From Bathymodiolus brooksi (lineage: Eukaryota; Mollusca; Bivalvia; Mytilida; Modiolidae), in the NCBI GenBank assembly GCA_963680875.1, contig OY804584.1, positions 95,810,031 through 95,874,030 of the forward strand: 64,000 nucleotides of DNA, in the 5' to 3' direction. Below, piece by piece: positions 1 through 12,500 of this stretch. A model generated the notes under the pieces. It did no database searches and was not told where the DNA came from. It saw only the letters and a program-made list of their open reading frames with translations. The position numbers were made by a program, and so were the translations under genes. The stretch's first letter is position 1. Every line of letters begins with the position of its first letter.

Positions 1-211
1 ATTGAATTGAAATCTGGTATATATGTTCCTATGAATGTCTTTAACATGTGTTGTTACCGTTTGCACCATTTGAAAATTCAAAATGGCCACCAGCTATCAT
101 TATTGTGCATTGGACAATTTGTAATGGCCATTATCCTGACTTGGGTACTTTTCTGCTCTAAATGTGCAGAACTTCTGTTAGACCAGGAAAAACAAAGAGT
201 GACAATCTAAA

Positions 212-217
212 TTTATT
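212..217 (-). terminator. Polyadenylation signal AATAAA
   Basis: AATAAA on the minus strand lies directly after the distal TAA at 218-220. Its position supports the distal stop as the ancestral end of the gene. Confidence 0.55.
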
Positions 218-503
218 TTATGCGACAATATAGTCAATTGTTTTGTCTTGGTCTTCAAATCTGGATTTCTGAGATGCTACAATATCATCCCGAGTTGGAG
301 GTTGTGGAATTGGTGCAAGATGGACCGAGATTCTTCTGGGATCATCTACTTCCAACTGCACATGTTAATTCATTCCTTCATTATCTTGCTGTCTCATACA
401 AATGATGACCCTTAATAGTCTTGGAACATAGGAATATGACTTGTCAGCTTTAACAGGATGCACAGACCATCTAGCTGTCTTTTTGTTGTAACTTCTCTGC
501 CAC
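218..503 (-). CDS. Terminal exon with internal TAA
   Basis: Acceptor CTACTTCAG at 504, phase 2. It encodes [19 protein letters not shown] and on to a TAA at 367-365. The same frame then continues open for 48 codons ([39 protein letters not shown], then IDYIVA) to a second TAA at 220-218. The downstream part has protein-like composition. Either the true stop is at 365 and the rest is decaying sequence, or the TAA is a recent nonsense change, a read error, or read through. Confidence 0.7.
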
Positions 504-3500
504 CTGAAGTAGAAAAATACATACAATGTAATTAACAAGAATAAAACAATAGAATTGAGATTATGATCTATGGAGCCCTAACTTTCAATTCAAGATGAAT
601 ATCTCGAATGTATAGTGAATGACAAACTAAACATATCATTACAAGTCCACTTTATGAAGGATTTGAGTGATTTGTAGACAGATTTTAGGTTGTGGTCATC
701 CCTCAAGAAGTTCTACGGCAGGCATCACGAGCTGGTCAATGGTTACAGGGTGTCTGTTACCCAAATCAGACCTGATCTTCATTTGTTGTTGATGTCTTTC
801 CCTTCATCGGATGGGACTTCTACCGGACTTGACCATGGACAACACAGCGGGTTTGCGACTTTCGATTGACCCTTCTGAAGCCTATGATCAAATATCAGAT
901 TGCTGCCATAAATAATTACTGAGAAAAATGTTATGAACATCTTGGGACGAACGGATGGACAGAGGTAAAACAGTATACCCCCTCCCCCTTCCAGTGGAGC
1001 GGGGGTATAATAAAGCTCCTATGACATATGATCATGCATGGTTCTGTTATTAGGACAAAATTTCAAGTATGTAAGTTACAACTGAAACATATGAAATTAA
1101 CATGACAAACCTTAGAGTGAAGTTGAAGCTAGGTTCAAAATCTCCATCGTCAGAATCATCACCAACATCACTGCCCTCTTCAGTAATATCTATTGAGAGA
1201 CTGTAAGAATAAAAAATAATTGTATATTACAGTGTATGTGTATAATATCGAAACAAATTTTGCTATATGGTTCTGATGTGCAGCTGTATAACGAAAAAGC
1301 TTTTCAAATTAATATTAAATCTATATACCGGTACATGTATCCAGCACACATCTACACAACCCAATATAAAGAAACAAAATTACATCAAAGTTCCAGGAAA
1401 AAATTTTGTGCGCCAGACGTGCGTCAATTCTGTCCCAGTTTGGTTTCATTCCCGTAAGTAGCTAAAGAGGACTGGCCATTTCAGCTTGTGGATTGATGAA
1501 AAAGTAACGATGACGCAGAAGCCAACATGATCCCTATATAATATAGCTACTAGTAGTATCACTATGCAAGCCACAATAATTAATAGGAAACTGTTATACG
1601 AGTGACTGTGTTGAACAATATTGACAATGTTACCTATAAACATAATGTAGAATATGTCTAATCTTTAACAAAATGAACATACTCAAATGGGTTCACAAAT
1701 GAACTCGATTTCTCCAGTTTCATCCGTTTCGTTGAAATGTAATGGCTGCTCATTTCTTCTACTCTAGAATTACCTTGGTCAGAATATCTAAATCAAAAGT
1801 ACAAATATCAATCACTACAAAATCACATTTGTCTGAAATTACCAGTTTTTGTAGTAATCTGCCTAAAAAATTTAGATAATTTTACAAAAACCTGCATGAT
1901 TTTAACACAGACATGGGCCATCGGTCTACTGTTAAATTCACACACTGTGAAACATGCAAATTGCTATGGATCTTCACATTATTTCTTAAAAATCTTGTTT
2001 ATAAATCATACTTACAAGATCCAAACTAAACAAGGGCAAAGCATGGCGTATCCCCTTGCCTAAAAATTTGACCTGGTGACCTTGACCTTTGACTTTGAAA
2101 ATCAATAGGGTTCCAGATCCTCTTAAGGACTAAGTATGTACCAAGTTTGGTCAAAATCCATTGAAGGATGTTGATTCTAGAGTGTTCACAAGGATGTTAC
2201 GTGGTAAAATTTTGACCCGGTTATCTTGACCTTTGACTTTGAAAATCAACAGGGTTCCAGATCCTCTTAAGGACTAAGTATGTACCAAGTTTGGTCAAAA
2301 TCCATTGAAGGATGTTGATTCTAGAGTGTTCACAAGGATGTTACGTGGTAAAATTTTGACCCGGTTATCTTGACCTTTGACCTATAAGGCTATGACCTTG
2401 AAAATCAATAAGGTTTCGGTATCTTAAGGACTAAGTATGTACCAAGTTTTGTCAAAAATCCATTGAAGGATGTTGATTCTAGTGTTCACAAGGATGTTAT
2501 GCGGTAAAAATTTTAGGCTGTGACCTTGATCTTTGACATACGACCTTGAAAATCAATAGGGTTCCAGATTCTCTTAAGGACTAAGTATGTACCAAGTTTG
2601 GTCAAAATCCATTGAAGGATGTTGATTCTAGAGTGTTCACAAGGATGTGACGGACGGACGGTAGCGTTACTATATCCCTTGGCAACTTCGTTGGCGAGGG
2701 GATAAAAAGCAGTTCAAATGACAATTCTTTAAATAGAAAGCCTTTATATGAAAAATACATATTGATTTTCCTCTTTCATGTCTATGTTGATAATTCTAAG
2801 ATAGTAAAGTATAATTTTGGCTCCCTGAACTAAAAATTATGTCCAAAATTGTTGAAATGTAGTAAAAAACTAGTTAATGTAATGTTTTTAGAATAGTCAA
2901 GAAATAAACTTGGTTTGCATAAGGAAATTGAAAATGATTTTCATTTAGTCATAGTCTAAAATATGCAGTTCAGGATATTTCAGTAAAATTTTATAGTCAC
3001 ATATATAGAAAAGTTTCTGAAACTTGCAAATTTCTATGGATCTTCATATTATTTTTTAAAAACCTTGTTTATGTATCATACTTACAGGATCCAAACTAAA
3101 AATGCTACTGAAATGACACTTATTTAAATAGAAAGCTTTTTATATAAAAGATACATACTGATTTTCCACTATGGTGATAATTCACAGACAGGAAGATATA
3201 ATTTTGGCTCCCATAACAAAGTGTTATGTTCAAACTTATTGAAAAGTTCTTTTAACCTTATTTATGTAATGTATTTCCAGTACCCAAGATATAAACTTGT
3301 TTGCATAAAGGAATTGAAAATGATTTTCATTTAGCCATGGTCTAAAATATGCATTTTAGGACATTTCTGAAATTTTCAGTAAAATTGTGTAGTCATATAT
3401 AAAAAAAAGTTCTGAAACTTGAAAATTTCAATGGATATTCATATCATTTCTTCAAGACCTTGTTTATAATTATATATTATACTTACAGGATCCAAACTAA

Positions 3501-6500
3501 AAGTGCAATTGAAATGAAGCTTCTTTAAATAGAAAGCTTTTATTTGAAAAATACATACTGATTTTCCATTATAGTGATAATTCGCAGAAAGTAAGGTATA
3601 TACTTTTGGTTCCCAAAACTAAGTTTCATGTCCAAGTTGTTGAAATTTGATAAAATTAAAAGCCTAATTATATCAAAGAAATAAATTTGCTTGAATAAAA
3701 AGAACTTTATAGGGTTTTCATTAAGCCATGTACAGTTTTAATTCTTGCATTAAAAATGAATTGATTCGATATTTTTTTTTAAATTGATAAAACATATAAT
3801 AATAAACTGCATTGTCATTGATATCATTTTTGCACTCCCATTTCCCCTTTGCTGGCCTCTTAAAATTTGTGTTTGTTTACCTCGCAAATACGGCCGTTTT
3901 ATGCTACTCATTGACAATAATTTGCTGTTGCCAGGTGCAAAATTACATATATTGATTAATATCTACCGAAAATTATCATAGGCATCATCATAAATTCATA
4001 AAATATGAAAAACGATTGAGAAAAGAAGGCAACATGCTCGGCTTACCTATCAACAATAATCAAGCACTTCCTTGAGTTCGCTCCATCCAACGGCAACGGT
4101 CCAACTGATCCCCTACATATATCCTGCATTTGTTCCATTTGGAAGATACTTCACTTCTATTCCTCTTTATCTCTGAATCCGTCAAAGTCCGCTTTCTTCC
4201 ACGCGTTGACAGTTTCTCTTTTGCCCAAGAACCACATGTTGTTTATTGTTTCTAAACAGTGCGCATGCTCAAGACGTGTTCGCATAGAAGGCCATATGAA
4301 CAGATTTGAATATTGTCATCCGGACAATAATTCTGATAACGATAGTTTTGGGTCTTTTTCGTATCTTTTGCAACATAACTCGGTGTTAATCTTCATTTTA
4401 TGAAGGTCAGTACGGAAATCGACAATAATTTTGGGTATGAAAAAATTACGCAGCTGGTAGACAATATCCCTTTAAGATAATCAGACAAAACCTAATACAG
4501 GAGGATTTTGCTTATAGGATAAAATAAATAAATAAAAAAGATCCCAAGAACATTTAATTTTAATCTTAATTAAAGATAGAAATGGCCTTCAAAGTGGGAA
4601 CAAGTGAGCCATTGTTGAACACCAAAGTGAGCAATTTTTCAACTATATAACGATGAGAACAAGTTACATTTGATGAGATCATGATGATTTAGGCTTTGTC
4701 CTAGATCAACATGCTTAGCAAAATTTGCATAGTGCTAACAGAAACAGTCTTAAGGTAGACATGTCACTCCACTCTGACACGTTATCCTGACCCTGAACCA
4801 ACCCGTCTTTGCTCTTACTCCTTAATGCTGTATGTTTATCAGAAGCAACAAATACCAATTTTATAGTCTTTGAATTTAGCTGTTCAGGATCAAATCACAT
4901 GATCTACTACAAGTGTAAACAAATGTATTCTATTTAACCCTCATTTTCATATAAAGAACAAACTGTATGCAATCTTATCATTCCAGAGCAAAAAGATATT
5001 TGACAAGAACGTCTGTCACTACTGTGAAATCATTATTTATCATGGGGTTCTAATTTTTGTGAATTTCGTGATCCACGAATATTAATTTTCCCATTGACTG
5101 TTGCCTGTAATGTTTAAAACCACAAATTCAAGGTCCCATAGATCAATACATTTTGTAGAAACCACGAAAATTGGTGCCAGCGAATAAAAGTACTTTCACA
5201 GTATATCTTCAATAGCTTATATCTACTGTATAAGGCCAAAAAAAAATATATGTGTGTTTACTGTCACATGTCAAAAAAATCTAGGGTCGGTCTGTCGGCA
5301 TACCTTTTTTTTTTTTTTTTTTTTATTACTATCGGCAAAACCGGAAATAGTCGTTCCCGGTTCCTGAATCCGATTCCGGCAATTCATTTTCGAAATTTCC
5401 GGTAAGCCGTCATTTGTTTTGAAGCTGTCTTGTGAGAGTTACGCAGTTTTTCTACCTTCTTTGCTCTCAATTTCGACAAAAAGCTAGCGGTTGAATAAAT
5501 AAAACATTGCTGCTGATTAAACAACAAAAATGGTTATCCGAATTCTGTGTAAAAATTGATAGGGTCGCTAGCAAAAATTAGGGTCGGTCGGGTGACCGTA
5601 AACACACATATTTTTTTTTTTGGCCTAAGTGGAATTTACAATTAATTTGTGTTTCATAGATGTGCAAAAATAACCCCTCATGCGAAAGTTTTCAATCTGT
5701 TTTTTCAGCTGGAAATAATAAATGTTTTAGCAAAATTAGCGATTAAATGAATTATTGCTGAAAACAATATCGCAAAATTTGCTTTTGCTAAATCAATCAT
5801 GTATACAGGGTGCTTAGTGCAAATTACCTCATTAAATCTTCTACCTCCATCACATTAGGATATGCAGACTCAAGAATTTGAAGAAGTTTTTCTCGTAGAA
5901 TCTCCTCCTCAGATCTTTTATCTACTTTATTTATACCTGTTAATTGATACATTATAATACAGTTAAAAACCATTAAAATTTCTAAAATCACATTAATAAC
6001 AGACAAAAAATAATAATTTCCACATTTCTGTTCTTATTTGGTGAATGTCTTGAAAATCGACTTCAAAAATATATATGCAATAACCTACAAGAATAGTCTA
6101 AAAAATTATTTGAAGACTTCAACCTGTAAATAATTGTCTTAATTATCAATCAGATTTAAATTTTCAACATTTCTTTTTTGATGATTTCTATTATGGTCGT
6201 AAATTATGATATTTTTTTTTTAATTGACGAAATCTATAAATGAAATCTTCAAGTTGACTGTTTATGTTAGTTAAAATTATTATTGTTTGATAATGTCAAA
6301 ACAAGTCATTAAATAAATGATTAATGTATTCATGGACATAGATGAAAAATAAATTTGAAACAAAAATGTTATCATGGCAAGCTATGTTGATATAGACAAG
6401 ATTATGATCCTGACCTGTGCACTCTGACCTCTAACATGAATGCTATGTTATTAATGTACATGTACATGAAGAAACTGTTTGTAAAAAAAACTGGTCATAA

Positions 6501-9500
6501 CAAGATTCTGAAATTGCCGTTATTACTGTACAATTACATGAAGAAACTGTTTGCAAAAAAAACTGGTCATAACAAGATTCTGCAATTGCCAAACTCAAAA
6601 CATGTGCTCATTTTTATAATTATTTAACCGTATTACAAGTACAAATGACATGTACTCTTCAACAAGTTGAGAATCAAATTGTCTCTTAGTCATTAGTCCC
6701 AAAGGGAGATAATTTTTTATTATCTCCCTTGACTAACTTGGAGAATGGAGTTAATTATTAAATGTTTTGCATATGCTAACACACAATGTGTACCAAAAGC
6801 TTTAATTTACATACAAATTCATAAAACTTTTTTCAATTGAACAATTTAAAAATAAGCCGTTGTACATGAACTTGAAAGATAATCAAATACTCCGCTTGAA
6901 ATTTACAAATGTGCACAAGTCTTAAATTTGGCAGTAAAATTAACAGTCTGACATTACTATAAAAATATAACATTACTCATATCTAGCATTCATACCCATT
7001 TAACAGTCTAAAACATGCATCAACAAAACTTTTATTACACAACATCTGTAAGATTATATTGTTATTTAGGGAATATTATTCAAATAATTAAAGTATTCAT
7101 TTTTTTCTATCTCAGAACTTCAGAAATAGTCGGGAATTTTAATTTTTTTTTTTTTCATTTACTAGTAAGTTGGATACAGTTTCCCATATGCCATTGTAAT
7201 GCTGATGCCAAAATTCTCTAACAAAGAGAGAATTTTAAGGAAAATTTTTTTATTTCAAAACAAAGCTGTATGGATAATTAACGAAATATGAAAATCAAAG
7301 TTAAATTACCGGCCATTTGACAATGCTTAGGATTTTTTTATTTTTATAGAAATCAATGGCTTATGACATAAAATGGAATATCACACCAATCATATGAAAT
7401 TTTTGGAATTTTTGAAGTTCTGACATTTTATTTAATTGTCTTAAACTATGTTTACAAAAGTAAGTGCTTCTCAACCACACAACAAAACATGTGACTTGTT
7501 AAATCAAATCAAATGTACACATACAAGTATGTTGACCTTTTTAAAAGTAACAATGTAACGGCCATATTTTTTATAACCTGGATTGGCTGGAATGGGTTCC
7601 ACGATAGAGAATATGACATCCACAGTAAACAAAATAAGAACAAGATTCCAGACACAGTACCTGAAAACCCAGACTTGGCATTCCGTCATAAAACTTTTGA
7701 GTATGAAATCAGACTACTGTATAATATCCTCGATAGATTATTTATTGGCAGTTTTCCAGTACGAGCATGAAATTCTTTGCCATCACTCAATCAGAAAGTT
7801 AGATCTAGGAAAAATACCACTGTACAACTGAATTTGCATCTCATTTTTTGCACTTGAGATTATCTTCCGATATTGAGTCTGAAACTCCATCAGTGTATTA
7901 TACTGAATGCCTTGCTCTAGATTAGTTGAATTTTTAATTACAATGTACAAGTATCAAAATTATACTCAAAAGTTTTATGCCGCTAAGACCTGAGCTTTAC
8001 TAATCACTCTAGCGAATTTATTTGACAAGACTGAGAATGGATGTATATGTATAAGAGAGAACAGTCTTCACGTTATTCTACTTGCCCGAAGTCCGAGACA
8101 AGTAAAACTGAATTCAGACAAGTGAAAATTATGAAAGAATTTGATTAAATAAATGAATTTTTTTTTCTAAATTTCGCTTTCGGGCAAGAAGGTGAAAAAC
8201 AGTTGGGGCAAAGACTGAGAGAAAGTAATATATTATTACACCTTGAATACAAATATCAGTAAATGGACAGCACCATTTTTTAACGGCATCACTGATTTCA
8301 GTTATAATCAATTTCATGGTTGATAATCTTTTACTTTAAAAGCCTTTCTTAAAAAAAAGAATAAAATAAATTATAAAGACTGGTGTTTTCAGAAGAAAAT
8401 GTGTGGTCAAACTATAACTTGTTTTTTATTTATTAATTTTTTCTCACATAATATAACACTGGAAAAAAAATATAAAGAGCAAATTTATGTTTTTTTTTAC
8501 TACAGCCATTTCCTATGGAATTTATCAAAAGAACAGCTTACAATACAAACATCTCATTTTTAAGAACTTGCAAACAAAAGGCATAATATGAAAGCTACTA
8601 TAAAATAACTGGAAGTAAATATATAGTGTTCTAAAGAAGAAAAAAGTGGTTTTTTTTAAAGGCATCGTTATTACCCTGACATATATTTATCTTTATAATA
8701 GTTTGATTTGTTTTTTTTCTCTTTTAAAAAAATAATAAAATTTTGACCTCCTTCCCCACAGGTATTATGATCATATATTATGTTAATTAGCAGCTTTTAT
8801 ATTGATTGTCCATTTATTGTTGATTAAAATATGCCCAAGGAAAACAACAGTACAACAATGTCGAAAAATCACTTAGGGTCATCCTTAATAGTAGTATAAC
8901 AATCAAAAGATCAAAAGTTCACTTAGGTCATCCTGAAATACAGGTATGCTGAAACCAGACTTACATGTACCCAGGACTTCCAAAAATGGGTGGTACCGGG
9001 TACTTTTACCCACTTAAAATGGTAATTAGTACCACCTAATTTCAAAGAGGTTGCATAAGATATTCATGCAAAATTTTCAAATTTTAAGAAAAAGTACCAC
9101 CTGTAAATAGTGAAGTACTGGTACACTTGAAAAATATTGAAAGCCCTGCATGGACCACCTTTGAAGTGGGTACATAGGGTAGATAGGCAATAGAGATCCT
9201 GGCAGGATAAAATTTATTTTTATGAGTAACAACCAAAAAGTCATGAGTAACACTAGTGTATTCCTTGTTTTTTTTTTGAAAGTTCCAATCAAAAGTGATG
9301 AGCCCGTAACTCACCTAGTTGACAAGTCCCAATCAAAAGTGATGAGCCCGTAACTCACCTAGTTGACAAGTCCCAATCAAAAGTGATGAGCCTGTAACTC
9401 ACCTAGTTGACAAGTCCCAATCAAAAGTGATGAGCCCGTAACTCACCTAGTTGACAAGTCCCAATCAAAAGTGATGAGCCTGTAACTCACCTAGTTGACA

Positions 9501-12500
9501 AGTCCCAATCAAAAGTGATGAGCCTGTAACTCACCTAGTTGACAAGTCCCAATCAAAAGTGATGAGCCCGTAACTCACCTAGTTGACAAGTCCCAATCAA
9601 AAGTGATGAGCCCGTAACTCACCTAGTTGACAAGTCCCAATCAAAAGTGATGAGCCTGTAACTCACCTAGTTGACAAGTCCCAATCAAAAGTGATGAGCC
9701 CGTAACTCACCTAGTTGACAAGTCCCAATCAAAAGTGATGAGCCCGTAACTCACCTAGTTGACAAGTCCCAATCAAAAGTGATGAGCCCGTAACTCACCT
9801 AGTTGACAAAAGTTTACTTTAAATAATAAATAAAAACGCAGTAAAATCACTACAATAGCTAACAAAACTTGTTTATAATCCCAGAAAATTTTTGTTTAGG
9901 GTAATAACAGTTGGTGGCGGGTCTGTCTGGCAACAGTTCGGCACCAAAAACATTTCATGTATGACCTTACTTTTAAAAACATTGCTTTTTTAAACAACTT
10001 TATGAAGAAAAGTGAAATTTGAAACTACTGTGTTTTCCTTGGTACAAAGGAACAAACTAAAGTTACATATGAAACATATTAGGTGTCAATTTCCATAACT
10101 ACAACACTCGTTCTGTCACCATGGCAACCGGATACTTACCAAAATAATCCTCAGCATCAGAACGTCCTGACATTAAATTACAGATTCATGATATAAATAC
10201 TTTTTAAATATTCTATAACTACAATAACATGTGTCTATAATTTTTTTTTATATCACTCCAGAATTTACGATCATTTTTATAATGCATATATTGTACTGTG
10301 ATAATTTTCACAATCTCAGAAAATAAATAACAATATCTAAGTAGATTGTCACTGCACACAACAGCAAGAACTTGTAATGCAACAAATATAGAAAAGCAAG
10401 AAAGTAATTAATCCCTCAAATGCATGAAAAAAGGAGGTAATTGAAATATCTATTGAAAAATTAAGGCCATGATATCAATAATTTGTTTTGATTTATGAGC
10501 TCATCGTAACATTTTTTACTAGAAAATCAACAGAAATGTTTTTTTACACTATTTCGTGCCCGTAAATTACATTTATTTAATAGATATTTGAAAGGAAATA
10601 GAAACTTGATATTCGGTTTACGTCAAACCATTATTTCTTAAAGGATTGGCCTAACCTTAGAAGTTTTTACAATGTATCAAAAATCATATTTCATAAATAT
10701 GTATACAATATGTGTACAGTGTCTTAAAATATAAAAGTTGATGTGTATAAGGCTTTGTAACTGTAACAGAGCAAAGGTATATAAAGTCTTTTACCAGTTT
10801 TGCACCGAATATACATGAAATTCATATTTTAAAACCATAATTAATCCTGCAGAAAAATCACATTCCTCAATAGATTAGGTTACATTTACTTTATACTAAA
10901 TAAGAAAATTACACAAATATCCCTTTTCTGTCAACAGGAAGTGGTGAACTGATTTACAACAGCTCAAACTAGTTTCCCATAGCTCAACAGGTAAAACAGG
11001 TGAATGGGGGGTACCAGAAAAAAAAAGTGGTACTACGCTAGAAGCAGAACACCTTTCCATTATCTGACACTATTATTTAATTGTAAAATGCAATAACTGC
11101 AGAATAAATATCAATATTCCGCTCTTCACAGCATAAAAAAAATATTATTTCATGAATGCAAATATTCTACATGTGGCATCTATTAACATTACTTTGAAAT
11201 TTTATCTAACTACCAGACATGAGGTAATCTTAATTTGTAATCGTAATCGGTTGTAATCAATTACATTTTTCATGTAATCGAATGTAATCTGTAATCGGAC
11301 CTTTTTTTTTAGATTACATGTAATCGATTACATTCTTTTTGACCCTGTAATCATGGTTACTTTCTGATTACATTTAGATTACGTTTCATCATTTTGACTT
11401 ATTTTGTCTTAACTGAAACATATATCTCCTTAGATATTTAATGTATGATTTATGTAAATGAATTTTCTTCATGAAATTTATTAAACAAATAATGTAGATA
11501 TTATTATATGCTTAATTGCAATCAAAACTATCACAGCTACAAAAAATATTAAGTATAAATTATGACTTCAAAGACTTGATATTCAAACAAATAATATCTC
11601 AATTTCAATTTCTTTAGGGTTTCAAAAATTCAGTGAAAACAGTTTGTTGGCTTGTGTAAAACACAACAAGCTCTAAAATTTTAAATTATCTGACACAACT
11701 TTCAAGATTTCATATATGAAATTGCTTCTATGAAAGACTATCACCATGTCCTCATGATTCGCCTAAGACAAAGAAATATTTTATATAAACCAAAACAGGT
11801 ATCACATGAAGATTTCTTATACAAGTTTAAAAAGAGATTTAAATTTAAATAAAGATATCATATAAAAAGCAAAATGTAAATTATAATTTTCAGAAACAAT
11901 TATTTATGATGCTCATACATACATGTATATTACAGATTAACTGATAAATAGCAAGTTGTATTATATTTGTAAAATTTTGGATTTTTTTTTTAAAGAATAT
12001 TCTAATGGGGCTTGTATACAGATACATCATGTTTGGGAGGGGTATTTGTGAAAAATACCAGTCGAGAGACGAAAACTTTCCCGAGCCGAAAGGCGAGGGA
12101 AATTTAGTCTCAAGACTGGTATTTTTCGCAAATACCCCTCCCAAACATGATATATCTGTTTAATTACACCGAATATTATTTAGAACACTGGCTAAATAAA
12201 TAATACCTTTTGTTTGTCGTTTTCAGGACCTAACATGATGTATCTGTTTAATTCTACCGAATGATGTTATATAAAACGCACAACTGATAACGTTTTACAA
12301 ATTTTGTTACAAGTGTCTCGGTGAAGGGTAAAAACGGCAAATTCGGTTGTTACATAAAACGCACAACTGATAACGTTTTACAAATTTTGTTACAAGCGTC
12401 TCGGTGAAGGGTAAAAACGGCAAATACGATTTTGCAAATACCATGAAAAAAAGTTAAATCTTATGCAAATACACCTACATGAAGTAAAAATTCTGCAAAT

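Noticed and set aside
970..1012. Hairpin terminator
   Set aside because: The GTATACCCCC/GGGGGTATA pair is a dispersed repeat motif (also at 45540-45580) and this is a eukaryotic intron.
8242..8317. Exon-like segment on the minus strand ([16 protein letters not shown]) with acceptor and donor
   Set aside because: It would need a phase-2 partner, but the upstream exons end in phase 1 and join the exon at 5828-5936 directly. Could at most be a frame-shifting cryptic exon.
11890..12144. 84-codon minus-strand frame across the hairpin
   Set aside because: Open only because of the palindromic element; no gene signals.
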